Positions 33,389 through 42,272 of a stretch of DNA of 64,000 bases are shown piece after piece. This DNA is from Treponema socranskii subsp. paredis ATCC 35535 (GTDB lineage Bacteria > Spirochaetota > Spirochaetia > Treponematales > Treponemataceae): contig KE332515.1 of assembly GCA_000413015.1 (NCBI GenBank), positions 1,204,731 through 1,268,730 of the forward strand, in the 5' to 3' direction. Below the pieces are notes generated by a model, which saw only the letters and a program-made list of their open reading frames with translations, did not search any database and was not told where the DNA came from. The first letter of the stretch is position 1. The number at the start of each line of letters is the position of its first letter. The position numbers and the translations under genes are program-made.

Positions 33389-34906
33389 ATGACGGAATAT
33401 ATTTCAGCAAATGAATTGGAAGCGCAGGCGAAAAAAGAATTCGACGAAATCGAACAGAAGATAAAAACAGCACCTCTTTCTCCGAAAGACCGCATGGCGA
33501 TTCCGCTCCAGGAAATGCCTGTCGCGGAGCCGAAAAAACGCGCGCGTGAGATGGGCGAAGTAGCGCTCGGCTATACGAAAGAGATGGCGATCAACGAAGC
33601 GAACCGCTGTCTCCAGTGCAAAAACGAACCCTGTGTCGCAGGCTGCCCCGTCGGCATCGCGATTCCCCGGTTTATTGGAGAAATTCAAAAGGGGGATTTC
33701 AAATCCGCAGTCGATACGATTAAATTGACGAACCTTTTACCGGCGATTTGCGGCCGCGTGTGTCCGCAGGAAAAGCAGTGCCAAAAAGAATGCACGGTCG
33801 GAAAGATTCATAAAACGGTCGACAAAGCGGTTTCGATCGGACGGCTCGAACGGTTCGTCGCGGATTGGGAACGCACGAACAATAAAACGACGCTGCCGAC
33901 GGTCGCAAAAGCGACGGGCAAAAAAGTCGCGGTCGTCGGATCGGGTCCCGCGGGGCTTACGGTCGCGGCCGACTGCGCGAGAGCGGGTCACGATGTTACC
34001 GTATTCGACGCGTTCCACAAAGCCGGCGGCGTCATGCTTTACGGCATTCCCGAATTCCGTCTTCCGAAAGACATCGTTGCAAAAGAAGTCGAAAATCTGA
34101 AAAAGATGGGCGTCAAATTCGAAATGAACTTTCTCGTCGGACGCACCGACACGCTCGATCAGCTTTTGACGGAAAAGGGTTTCGACGCCGCCTTTATCGG
34201 TACGGGCGCAGGGCTTCCGAAATTCCTCAATATTCCGGGAGAAAATCTCATCGGCGTATTCAGCGCAAACGAATACCTTTCGCGTGCCAATCTGATGAAA
34301 GCGTATATGAAGGGTACTGCCGATACGCCGTATTATGAAGCGAAAAACGTCATCGTCGTGGGCGGCGGAAACGTCGCGATGGACGCCGCGCGCATGGCGC
34401 TCCGGCTCGGCGCGGAACACGTCAGCATCGTGTACCGCAGAACGCGCGATGAAATGCCCGCACGAAAAGAAGAAGTCGGCCACGCGGAAGAAGAGGGTGT
34501 CGAATTCCGATTCCTCGAAAATCCGATCGAAGTGCTCGGCATCGAAAGCGAAGACAAAGCGCTGAACGGCCGCGTGCGCGGTATCAAAGCGCTGCGATAC
34601 GAACTCGGCGAACCCGACGCATCGGGCAGACGGAGCCCCGTCGCCATTCCCGGAAGCGAACACGAAATACCGTGCGATGCGGTCATCGTCGCCCTCGGCA
34701 ACGGCAGCAATCCCCTGCTCGTGCGCACGACGCCCGGTCTCGATGCGGATAAACACGGTCATATCGTCGTCGACGACAAACAGGCTACAAGCAAAACGAA
34801 AGTGTGGGCGGGCGGCGACATCGTGCTCGGAGCGGCGACGGTCATCCTCGCCATGGGCGAAGGCAGAAAAGCGGCTGCGAGTATAAACGAATATTTGGCC
34901 GGCTGA
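33389..34906 (+). CDS. nfnB: GltD-like NADPH oxidoreductase / NfnB-type subunit
   Basis: 505 aa. N-terminal iron-sulfur region with CLQCKNEPCVAGCPVG (about residues 73-88) and ICGRVCPQEKQCQKECTVG (about 116-134). First Rossmann site VAVVGSGPAGLTVAADC (about 179-195), second NVIVVGGGNVAMDAARMAL (about 321-339), and the flavin site KVWAGGDIVLG near the end. Length and order fit the large subunit of NfnAB, or the stand-alone small subunit of glutamate synthase; no GltB is present, and the adjacent nfnA favours Nfn. AGAGGA precedes the ATG. Confidence 0.9.
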   Translation: MTEYISANELEAQAKKEFDEIEQKIKTAPLSPKDRMAIPLQEMPVAEPKKRAREMGEVALGYTKEMAINEANRCLQCKNEPCVAGCPVGIAIPRFIGEIQKGDFKSAVDTIKLTNLLPAICGRVCPQEKQCQKECTVGKIHKTVDKAVSIGRLERFVADWERTNNKTTLPTVAKATGKKVAVVGSGPAGLTVAADCARAGHDVTVFDAFHKAGGVMLYGIPEFRLPKDIVAKEVENLKKMGVKFEMNFLVGRTDTLDQLLTEKGFDAAFIGTGAGLPKFLNIPGENLIGVFSANEYLSRANLMKAYMKGTADTPYYEAKNVIVVGGGNVAMDAARMALRLGAEHVSIVYRRTRDEMPARKEEVGHAEEEGVEFRFLENPIEVLGIESEDKALNGRVRGIKALRYELGEPDASGRRSPVAIPGSEHEIPCDAVIVALGNGSNPLLVRTTPGLDADKHGHIVVDDKQATSKTKVWAGGDIVLGAATVILAMGEGRKAAASINEYLAG

Positions 34907-34925
34907 CGAATCATACGAAACGGCG

Positions 34926-34956
34926 CGGCTGCTGCCGAAAATGCAGCCGATTTTTT
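34926..34956 (+). terminator. Terminator of the Nfn-type operon
   Basis: CGGCTGC / GCAGCCG with a 10-base loop, one A, then six T's. Confidence 0.85.
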
Positions 34957-34986
34957 AGAAAATACAGTTTCGGTACGGCTGCCCTG

Positions 34987-35346
34987 CATTCGCCCTAATA
35001 GGTTAAAATTCGAGTTTTAGAAAACTCGAATTTTTCCAACCGTTTCGTGCATCAATTGGATGGTAAGTTTTGAAAACGAATAGCAGTATACGAAGGCGAG
35101 GTTTCGGCTGCGTGCCGAAACGGCTGCAGGCATACACGATGCGGCGTAACAGCGGGAGACCCGCGTGCGACTTTGTGCGTTCAGCTTGCGGAAGCCTCGC
35201 TTAAAAGCACAACCGGAGCGTAAGCGGGGCGTCCGCTGTGAGAGCCGCACTTGTACACGCTTACGGACAATTGTACCGTAGCCGTCCTCGCCGGAAACAT
35301 AGCGTTATCAGCTGATAGTTTCGAAACTTGACATTCGCCCTAATAG
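34987..35346 (+). repeat. Intergenic repeat family C, left copy
   Basis: This 360-bp element fills most of the gene-free stretch 34907-35375. Its ends are exact 15-bp direct repeats, CATTCGCCCTAATAG at 34987-35001 and 35332-35346. Inside are a near-perfect hairpin (AAAATTCGAGTTTT / AAAACTCGAATTTT, 35005-35034), the block CCAACCGTTTCGTGCATCAA, and GCGGAAGCCTCGCTTAAAAGC. Each block has a counterpart, in reverse orientation, in 36311-36590. The short minus-strand frame through it (MHETVGKIRVF) is also partly kept in the other copy. Confidence 0.75.
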
Positions 35347-35363
35347 TGCGGGCATCCGCTACC

Positions 35364-35369
35364 GATACT
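35364..35369 (+). promoter_or_regulatory. Weak candidate -10 of the GerMN gene
   Basis: GATACT ends six bases before the ATG at 35376, matching the leaderless spacing elsewhere in the window, but the -35 region (TAATAG) is poor. Confidence 0.3.
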
Positions 35370-35375
35370 ATAGAT

Positions 35376-36305
35376 ATGGCTGAACGGAATACAAAAAAGA
35401 AGAATACGGGATTTGCATTTGCGTGCTGGCTGCTCGTCGCACTCATTCTGCTCGTATTCTTTTTTGTTAAAAAAGATACCATACTTTCAAATCTGCAAAA
35501 TACCGATTTTTTCGGCCGCGTGTTCGGAAAAACACCGGAGTTCGTCCAAAATCACGAACAAAAACAAAATCCGAAAAGCGGCGGCGACGCATTTCAAATA
35601 GACATTTTACCCGAAGCGAATTCCGCCGAATCATCCGTCACTGAAAATAACCGGCCGAATCTTACAAAGCAAAACGAAAGCGCTGCACAAAAACCGACAT
35701 CGATACCCGACGCACAAAAACCTGCCGACCGAGCGGAAGCTGAAAAAAGCGGTGAAACAAAACCTGCAGAAAAATCGAAAGCGGAAAAAGACAAAGAAAC
35801 GCGGACGGCGGAAAAACCGAAAACGGATACACGGAACGCCGACAAAACGCAAAGTCCGAAAAGCACACCGCAGCCTGCGTCGACCATAAACGTGCCGCTC
35901 TGCTTCGTCGTCATCGGATCCGACGGATCGGTAAGCCGTCAAATCGTAACACGCAAATTGCCGAAATCGGATTCCCCGCTCACCGATACGCTGAACTCGC
36001 TTTTAGCCGGCCCCAGCGCGGATGAAAAAGCACGTAACACGATGACGCTGATCCCTTCGGGTACAAAGCTTCTCGGCGCTTCGGTAAAAAACGGCATCGC
36101 AACGCTCAATTTCAGCGAAGCCTTTTCGTTCAACAGCGTCGGCGTCCAGGGCTACCTCGCGCAGCTCATGCAGATCGTCTACACGGCGACTTCGTTCAGC
36201 ACCGTCAACAGCGTGCAGTTTATCATCGAAGGACAGCGTGAAGATTATCTCGGAAGCGAAGGTACGTGGATAGGCTCTCCGCTTTCGCGTTCGAGTTTTC
36301 AATAA
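35376..36305 (+). CDS. Membrane-anchored GerMN-domain protein
   Basis: 309 aa from the ATG at 35376. One membrane helix at about residues 14-31 (FACWLLVALILLVFFFV), then a long low-complexity linker rich in Lys, Glu, Ala and Pro (about 95-165, repeated AEK/KPAEK units). The C-terminal GerMN domain has PLTDTLNSLLAGPSADEKA, LIPSGTKLLGASVKNGIATLNFSEAF and QLMQIVYTATSF, placed in the periplasm. GerMN domains occur in cell-envelope and sporulation-related proteins; the exact role here is unknown. An upstream start at 35328 lies inside the repeat. Repeat copies abut both ends of the gene. Confidence 0.8.
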   Translation: MAERNTKKKNTGFAFACWLLVALILLVFFFVKKDTILSNLQNTDFFGRVFGKTPEFVQNHEQKQNPKSGGDAFQIDILPEANSAESSVTENNRPNLTKQNESAAQKPTSIPDAQKPADRAEAEKSGETKPAEKSKAEKDKETRTAEKPKTDTRNADKTQSPKSTPQPASTINVPLCFVVIGSDGSVSRQIVTRKLPKSDSPLTDTLNSLLAGPSADEKARNTMTLIPSGTKLLGASVKNGIATLNFSEAFSFNSVGVQGYLAQLMQIVYTATSFSTVNSVQFIIEGQREDYLGSEGTWIGSPLSRSSFQ

Positions 36306-36310
36306 AATTA

Positions 36311-36590
36311 TTAATCAGCCTGAATGCCGAGTTCTGAAAGCATTTCAAAATAAAAGTATGCTTTCGGCAAGAACCCGTCTGCTTAGCCGCAGTCGAGCTT
36401 TTAAGACAGGCTTCCGTGAGCCTAACGCTCGAAACGGCACACAGCCGGAACCTTACCTCCGCATCATTTTATTTATTTTCGAACTCAACATGCATTGATG
36501 TACGAAACGGTTGGAAAATTTCGAGTTCTGGCAAACTCGAAATTCGGGTTAATCAGCCTGAATGCGGAGTTCTCGGAAAGTATTTCAAAA
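36311..36590 (-). repeat. Intergenic repeat family C, right copy (inverted relative to left)
   Basis: Begins five bases after the GerMN stop and fills the gene-free stretch 36306-36611. Its ends are direct repeats of about 40 bp (TTAATCAGCCTGAATGC... at 36311 and 36549). The reverse complement shares blocks in order with 34987-35346: hairpin CGAGTT/AACTCG, CCAACCGTTTCGTACATCAA, GGTTCCGGCTGTGTGCCG and CGGAAGCCTGTCTTAAAAGC. A GAAAGCAT / ATGCTTTC hairpin lies at 36337-36366. Confidence 0.75.
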
Positions 36591-36611
36591 CCCGACATTC
36601 AGGCGATAAAG

Positions 36612-37694
36612 TCACTGTGCGGCAGTATAAGAATCGGCGATGCCCTCGAAATACGATTTGTTCGCAGCGTACGCACCCTCGAAAACGCTCATCGTAAAAA
36701 ACGCATACGAACCGTCGGCTTTTTTTATTAATTTTCTGACAATGCGCGTCGCCCGCTTTTTTTCGGCATCGTAAAAAACAGCGGCGAGCGCATAGCTTCC
36801 TGCAGCGCCCTTTACCGAAGCCCGTCTCCAATCGACAAAAGACGTACCGTTTCCTTCGAGCAGGCGCCGGATCATGAGAGCTTCCGAGCGATGCGAAGTT
36901 TCCGCAAGTTTCGGAAGAGATGCCATGGAAATGACCGCATCGTTTCCGAGCATCCACATATTGTCCATCTTTTGCGTCCAGTCTTCGTCGGCGTCAATTT
37001 TTTGCCCGTCAAACGAAAGCGGCGTTTTTTTTGCCGCAGTTTTTTTTCGCGGCGCGTAATTTTTTTTATCCGCGTAGGATTCGGGAAAACCCGAAAAATT
37101 CGAAAACGCCGAATCCTTTGAAGACGCAAGCTTTCCGACGCTTACTACATCGAAGAGGATCGACATATCGCTTCCCTTTGCGATGCGCTTTACGTTGAAA
37201 AGCGGAATGAGATAATCGTATTCTACGATAACTTTGCCGCCGAACTGCATAATGTCGTCGGGCACGATCCGCTCTTTTTCACGGACAATGCTGCCGGCTT
37301 TGATACGGTGCGCATTCAGCGTATACATCATATCTTCAAGATAATTGACGATTTCGCCGTCGCGCGGAGAACCGGAGACGATCTGCTTTTCGCCGGTGAT
37401 TTCCATGTGCTCGGAAGCGGGATTCATCGTTACAAAAATCGTTACGGAAAGCGGCGCGTCTTTATCGGTCTTAGGCGCATAATACCGCGCGGCGTACGTC
37501 GCTTCGTCGTAGCGGAGAAAGCCGAAGTAAGACTTCCGCGTAAAAGTTTTATCTTCGTAATAGACATATTCGCCCGATGCATCTTCGATGTACGGCGTAA
37601 ATCCCGGAAGCGCGCTTGCAGCTCTCATACACAAAAAAAATGCCGCACAGGCGATCGCCTTATAATAATTATTAATTTTTTTTATCGGTTGCAT
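36612..37694 (-). CDS. Exported hypothetical protein
   Basis: 360 aa from the ATG at 37694, which GGGGAGGG precedes at a workable distance; an ATG at 37703 touches that site. Signal sequence about residues 1-33 (KAIACAAFFLCMRAASA). The mature protein is strand-rich (SGEYVYYEDKTFTRKSYFGFLRY, PLSVTIFVTMNP, GGKVIVEYDYLIPLFNVKR, SYFEGIADSY at the end) and resembles a LolA/outer-membrane-lipoprotein-sorting style fold only loosely. It follows proS by 47 bases and may share its transcript. Function not assigned. Confidence 0.7.
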   Translation of the reverse strand: MQPIKKINNYYKAIACAAFFLCMRAASALPGFTPYIEDASGEYVYYEDKTFTRKSYFGFLRYDEATYAARYYAPKTDKDAPLSVTIFVTMNPASEHMEITGEKQIVSGSPRDGEIVNYLEDMMYTLNAHRIKAGSIVREKERIVPDDIMQFGGKVIVEYDYLIPLFNVKRIAKGSDMSILFDVVSVGKLASSKDSAFSNFSGFPESYADKKNYAPRKKTAAKKTPLSFDGQKIDADEDWTQKMDNMWMLGNDAVISMASLPKLAETSHRSEALMIRRLLEGNGTSFVDWRRASVKGAAGSYALAAVFYDAEKKRATRIVRKLIKKADGSYAFFTMSVFEGAYAANKSYFEGIADSYTAAQ

Positions 37695-37741
37695 TAGGGC
37701 CATCCCTCCCCTTTTATACCTTACGGATTTTATATCGAATC

Positions 37742-39589
37742 TTAAGCATTGAGCGCACTGAGCGCATCCCGCACTATCTTTTCCGCATGCTTTGCCGCTT
37801 CGCCGGCGGGGACGATGGACGCTTCGCTTGCGGAACGTTCTTTTATCTCCACGTTCGGAAGATTTTTTTCGCCGACGACGATGCGCACCGGGATACCGAT
37901 CAAATCCATGTCGGCGAATTTGACGCCCGGCCTCTCGTTTCTGTCGTCGAGCAGCACTTCGATACCCGCCTTCGTAAGCGTATCGTAAATGTCGTCGGAG
38001 ACTTCTTTCATGCGGCCTTCGTATTTTATCGGTACGATCGCAACGTGGTACGGAGCGGTACTCATCGTCCAAATGATGCCTTTATCGTCGTGATGATCTT
38101 CGATGATCGACGCGAGCGTACGGTCGACGCCGATGCCGTAGCAGCCCATGAGCGGTATGCAGGATTTACCGTTTACGTCGAGATATGAAACGTTCATCGA
38201 CTTCGTGTATTTTTCGCCGAGCTTAAAGATATGTCCGAGCTCGTTGCCTTTTTTCGTATAGAGCGCTTTGCCGCAGACGGCGCACGCATCGCCTTCTTTT
38301 ACGGTACGCACGTCGGCCGTCATAAAAGGCGTAAAATCGCGCAGCGGTTCGACGTGCATATTGTCGATGTCTTTTTCGCCGCCGCCGGTCACCGTATCGT
38401 GGACGCGAACGTCATAAGAACCGTTGTCCTTTTTTACCATAACGCTTTCATCCGCAACGAGCGGCACTTTCGTCAATCCGACAGGCCCGACAAATCCGTG
38501 CGGCGCACCCGAATACTTTATGACGTCTTCTTCTCCCGCGAGTTCCGCACCGCTCGCTTTGAGAGCAGCTGCGAGTTTCGTTTCGTTTACGTCGAGGTCG
38601 CCGCGGATGGCAACTGCAAAAAAGACTTCCGGATAATATTCGTTTCCGCCTTCGTCTTTTTCGCGCTTGAACGCGGCTCCTCCGGGCGCATCGGTCAAAT
38701 CGAGGGAGGAATTATATGCTTTGTAAATGAGCACTTTGATAAATTGCGAAGCGCGCATTTTAAAAAACGTTTCCATCTTGGCAATGGTTTCGACACCGGG
38801 GCATGGAACTTTTTCGATCGGTTTATCTGCCGGCACTTGCACTTTGCCTACAGTATCGAGCGCGATATCGGCTTTGCACGAAGCTTTTTCGACGTTCGCC
38901 GCATAGCCGCACGAAGGACAGAGTACGAGCGTATTGTCGCCGACGGAGCTTTCGACCATAAACTCTTCCGACCCGTCTCCGCCCATAGCGCCCGTATCGG
39001 CTCTTACGGGAATCACGTTGATACCCATGCGTTTGAAAATGCGGCGGTATGCGCGTGAACATTTTTCGTAGCTTTCATCGAGAGAGCGGGCATCCGCATC
39101 GAACGAATACGCATCCATCATGATAAATTCGCGACCCCGCATGACGCCGTAGCGCGGCCTGATTTCATCGCGGTATTTCGTATTGATTTGATAGATAAAA
39201 ATCGGCAGCTGTTTATAAGAGGTAAGACCGTCGCGCACAAGCGCCGTAAACGCTTCTTCCGCAGTAGGGCTCACGATCATATCCTGTCCGCCCCTCGTTT
39301 TGGCGCGCAGCATTTCCGGCCCCATCGTCTGCCAGCGCCCGCTTTCTTTCCATAAATCGCCCGGCTGAATGACCGGCGGTTTTATTTCAAGCATGCCGGC
39401 GGCATCGAGTTCTTCGCGGATAATCGCTTCCGCTTTTCGAAGCGCACGCAAACCGAGCGGCATATACGCGTACAATCCGTTTGCCAATTTTCTGATAAGA
39501 CCCGCGCGCATCATAAGCTTGTGGCTTTCGATGACGGCATCCGAAGGAGAATCCCTCAGCGTCGAAATAATCGTTTGAGAAGCTTTCAT
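37742..39589 (-). CDS. proS: Prolyl-tRNA synthetase
   Basis: 615 aa from the ATG at 39589. Class II motifs: motif 1 region GLRALRKAEAIIREELDAAG, motif 2 (TKYRDEIRPRYGVMRGREFIMMDAYSFD, about residues 138-165) and motif 3 with GCYGIGVDRTLASIIEDHHDD. Between motifs 2 and 3 lies the bacterial editing insertion (about 220-400), and a C-terminal anticodon-binding domain follows (YHVAIVPIKYE, VLLDDRNERPGVKFADMDLIGIP). It charges tRNA-Pro. An ATG-like extension to 39631 would pass through the promoter. Confidence 0.96.
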   Translation of the reverse strand: MKASQTIISTLRDSPSDAVIESHKLMMRAGLIRKLANGLYAYMPLGLRALRKAEAIIREELDAAGMLEIKPPVIQPGDLWKESGRWQTMGPEMLRAKTRGGQDMIVSPTAEEAFTALVRDGLTSYKQLPIFIYQINTKYRDEIRPRYGVMRGREFIMMDAYSFDADARSLDESYEKCSRAYRRIFKRMGINVIPVRADTGAMGGDGSEEFMVESSVGDNTLVLCPSCGYAANVEKASCKADIALDTVGKVQVPADKPIEKVPCPGVETIAKMETFFKMRASQFIKVLIYKAYNSSLDLTDAPGGAAFKREKDEGGNEYYPEVFFAVAIRGDLDVNETKLAAALKASGAELAGEEDVIKYSGAPHGFVGPVGLTKVPLVADESVMVKKDNGSYDVRVHDTVTGGGEKDIDNMHVEPLRDFTPFMTADVRTVKEGDACAVCGKALYTKKGNELGHIFKLGEKYTKSMNVSYLDVNGKSCIPLMGCYGIGVDRTLASIIEDHHDDKGIIWTMSTAPYHVAIVPIKYEGRMKEVSDDIYDTLTKAGIEVLLDDRNERPGVKFADMDLIGIPVRIVVGEKNLPNVEIKERSASEASIVPAGEAAKHAEKIVRDALSALNA

Positions 39590-39597
39590 AACGTTAT

Positions 39598-39627
39598 ATT
39601 GTAGCGTAAAGGGCGATGCGATTGCAA
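39598..39627 (-). promoter_or_regulatory. Promoter of proS, nearly leaderless
   Basis: TTGCAA (39627-39622), 18-base spacer, TACAAT (39603-39598), eight bases, ATG at 39589. No ribosome site. Confidence 0.55.
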
Positions 39628-39656
39628 GCAAAAATATGCGCGCTATTTACCGCGCG

Positions 39657-42032
39657 CTATTTTCCGGTCATTACGAAAACGCCTTTCCATTCTTTGCTCG
39701 GCGGAGAAGCCTGATAGCGGGCAATCCTCTTCAGAAACACTTTTGACGGCGCATCGTTGTATTTTTCCACGTTTTCGGAAAAATATTTTTTAGCATAATG
39801 CCATTGTCTTTTTCGATAATACGACAAACCGGTTTCGAACGTCCGTTTTAAATCGATAATTTTATCGGTCGCAGCTTCTTTCGATTGCAGCACTTCATAA
39901 ATACGCACCGGCTTTGTTTTACCTTTGACCGTTATATAGTCGAGCTCGCGGCACACGAAATCTTTGCCGAGCTTTTCATACACCGCTCTCGAAATAATCG
40001 ATTTGGAACCGTATTCTTTATTCGCGCTTTCAAGCCGCGCCGCAAGGTTTACGGTATCTCCGATCGATGTAAAATCTTTGCGCGTTTCCGAACCGACGGA
40101 ACCGAATACGACGGCGCCCGAATTGATTCCTATACCGACGGCAATGGCGGCCGCCCCCTTTTCCAAGGCGAGCTGTTTTTCGCGATACATCGCTTTGCGG
40201 ATTTCCATGGCGGCTTTGCAGGCATTGATTTCCTTTTTCGGTCCGGAAAAAAACGCCATTATTTCGTCGCCGACGTATTTGTCGACATCTCCGCCGTTAT
40301 CGAAAATAATTTTCGTTTCGATATCGAGATAATGATTTAAAAGCCGTATGACTTCTTTCGGAGGTACTTTTTCGCAAAGGCTCGTAAAGCCGCGGATATC
40401 GGTAAATAAAAAACACAACTCGCGCGTCGTACTCAAACGGCCGGCTTTTTTTTCAGCGTTCTGCACCGTGTGAAACGACACGTACGGAAGCATACCGCGC
40501 ACAAGCGACACGATATTTTTTATTTCGACGGAAAGATTTTTTATCTCGTCGTTCGTATGGACGGTTTCTTCAAAAATCAATTTACCGGATTCGATCTTTG
40601 CATTTCCGGCAAGCATATCGCCGAGACTGTTCGCCGTTCTTCTGATATTGCCGCAAAGAAAGAGAACGGGATTTACTATAAAGTCCGCGAGAAACAGCGT
40701 GACGATTATGGAAACATAGAAAAAAATCACCGAAATCGAAAGGATAAAAACTTTCGCCTGAAAATACGGCCGATTTAAAATTTCTTTCAAATACGTAACG
40801 ACCGAAAACCCCACGAGCTTTTGTCCCTCTTTGCGCGAAAAGGTTACGGGGTACACGTACATGCACGTGTTCTTTCCCGGCTTGCAAATCGGCTTGCCCC
40901 TCGTGTTGATGTCTTGAAAATGGACGATATACTGAATGGCTTCCGACGGCAAAATCCTTTTTTCTTCCGCGGGAATTTCATGTATCTCTACGGCAGCGGT
41001 CGTATACGAAAAGACGTCGAATTCCGGCAGCTCGGTAGAATAATCGATTTCGTCGAGAAAAATATTCGTTTTGGCGCTCGCCGTAATGATATCCGCTCTT
41101 TGACAGGGAAAGGGAGAAGATGCATTGGTTTTTTTTATGCCTTCAAGAAAAGCGCTTATCTTCGTATGCAGTCCGTCGGAAAAATCGTAAATTGCCGCAA
41201 CCTGCTCCGCAAGATTTTTGCCCGTATTGTCGGCGGTCTGCGAAACAAGGGCTTTATAATTGTTCAGATCGGTATAGATAAACGTCGAAAGAATGATAAG
41301 TATCGTCAAAAGAATAACGACGGTTATTTTCGTTTTAATACGCGTTTTGATTTTGACGGTTCGCACCCTATGCGCCCATTCGCACAACGTGTTTTTTACG
41401 GCGGGAAAACCGACACCGGTATCGGCTCCCGTCTTTTTCCGTTTTTTCAATTTTTCCGCCGCCTTTTTCCGCATGACGGCTTCTTTTTTTTCTTCTTCTC
41501 TTAACAATTCTTTATATTCGACATAGGATTCGTTTTGCGCTTTTATGGAAAGTACGCCGACGGTGATGAGCCGCGCATGCAAGATAAAAGCCGAAAAAAA
41601 GGCTATATATGTCAGCGGACTCAGAGAAGAAAACCAGCGGGCTGTATTTGCAAATAAAATAATTCCGCAAAACGATGCCGCCAAGTAAAACGTCAGAGAA
41701 ACAAGCAAACACAGATACACGGCGAGCTTGGTTATTTCTTTTCGAAAAAACGACAAGGCAATAACGATAAAAGTTATAGGTAAAAGAAAAAACGACAGAC
41801 AGCAAATATAAAAAAAATTAAAACCTCTCGTTACCGCTCCCGACAGCAATACGGTAAACGGAAAAAGCAAACGGGAAGTTTGTTCGGGATTGAACAGATC
41901 CATGCTGGTCATACTGAAAGGAAACAGCATAAGTTCGGCCAACACAACGAGATAGAGCACGCTTACCGTAAAGGGCGAAAGTAAAATCTTTCTCCCGTTT
42001 TTATTAATTTTTTCAAACACGATGTTCATCAT
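39657..42032 (-). CDS. Membrane class III adenylate/guanylate cyclase with HAMP domain
   Basis: 791 aa. Four to five spans in the first 160 residues, a basic linker rich in Lys/Arg (about 170-230), a further span (ITVVILLTILIILSTFIYT), a periplasmic sensor stretch of about 180 residues, another span and a HAMP-like segment (about 440-500). The catalytic domain (about 540-715) has both metal Asp motifs, LFTDIRGFTSL and KYVGDEIMAFFSG, and the transition-state GDTVNLAARLES. The C-terminal 70 residues look TPR-like. It makes cAMP or, less likely, cGMP; the lysine in VDKYVGDE fits ATP. Confidence 0.9.
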   Translation of the reverse strand: MMNIVFEKINKNGRKILLSPFTVSVLYLVVLAELMLFPFSMTSMDLFNPEQTSRLLFPFTVLLSGAVTRGFNFFYICCLSFFLLPITFIVIALSFFRKEITKLAVYLCLLVSLTFYLAASFCGIILFANTARWFSSLSPLTYIAFFSAFILHARLITVGVLSIKAQNESYVEYKELLREEEKKEAVMRKKAAEKLKKRKKTGADTGVGFPAVKNTLCEWAHRVRTVKIKTRIKTKITVVILLTILIILSTFIYTDLNNYKALVSQTADNTGKNLAEQVAAIYDFSDGLHTKISAFLEGIKKTNASSPFPCQRADIITASAKTNIFLDEIDYSTELPEFDVFSYTTAAVEIHEIPAEEKRILPSEAIQYIVHFQDINTRGKPICKPGKNTCMYVYPVTFSRKEGQKLVGFSVVTYLKEILNRPYFQAKVFILSISVIFFYVSIIVTLFLADFIVNPVLFLCGNIRRTANSLGDMLAGNAKIESGKLIFEETVHTNDEIKNLSVEIKNIVSLVRGMLPYVSFHTVQNAEKKAGRLSTTRELCFLFTDIRGFTSLCEKVPPKEVIRLLNHYLDIETKIIFDNGGDVDKYVGDEIMAFFSGPKKEINACKAAMEIRKAMYREKQLALEKGAAAIAVGIGINSGAVVFGSVGSETRKDFTSIGDTVNLAARLESANKEYGSKSIISRAVYEKLGKDFVCRELDYITVKGKTKPVRIYEVLQSKEAATDKIIDLKRTFETGLSYYRKRQWHYAKKYFSENVEKYNDAPSKVFLKRIARYQASPPSKEWKGVFVMTGK

Positions 42033-42079
42033 AGCTACTTCTGATTATATAGTATGCTTAGACATATAAAAAATCAAGA

Positions 42080-42115
42080 GCACAGGATTGCGAGCCGTGC
42101 GCAGCAATCCTGTGC
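42080..42115 (-). other. Strong hairpin upstream of the cyclase gene
   Basis: Perfect 12-bp stem GCACAGGATTGC / GCAATCCTGTGC, 12-base loop. On the minus strand it is followed by TCTTGATTTTTT, so it may be a second terminator for the ADP-ribosylglycohydrolase transcript. Confidence 0.6.
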
Positions 42116-42129
42116 GTATCCAACAAAAG

Positions 42130-42150
42130 AAAAACGGCTCGGCCGTTTTT
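42130..42150 (-). terminator. Terminator after the ADP-ribosylglycohydrolase gene
   Basis: AAAAACGGC / GCCGTTTTT, 9-bp stem with a 3-base loop, followed on the minus strand by CTTTTG. Confidence 0.8.
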
Positions 42151-42171
42151 CGACTCTCGACTTATAGAGTA

Positions 42172-42272
42172 AATCCGAGCAGTGCGCCACTTGCAACGAG
42201 CGCGAAGCGCGAAGTTCCCCGTGCAGGAATTGCCGAGCGTCTCCAACAAAAAAACGCTTCAGCGAGGTTTTT
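42172..42272 (-). repeat. Intergenic repeat family B, copy 2
   Basis: About 100 bp covering the ADP-ribosylglycohydrolase stop codon and the bases after it. Shares AAATCCGAGCA, ACTTGCAACGAGCGCG, GAAGTTCCCCG and AGCGTCTCC with 16870-17007, but has only one of the internal units. Confidence 0.85.

Noticed and set aside
35017-35250. 77-codon minus-strand frame in repeat C, and the related plus-strand frame at 36495-36731
   Set aside because: Both share MxETVGKxRV only because they cross the same repeat; the frames diverge on either side, so a conserved protein is not supported.
36419-36425. GCCTAAC, like one half of an integron attC core
   Set aside because: No matching GTTAGGC-type partner at the right distance and the neighbouring copy does not keep the motif, so the GerMN flanks are not called attC sites.
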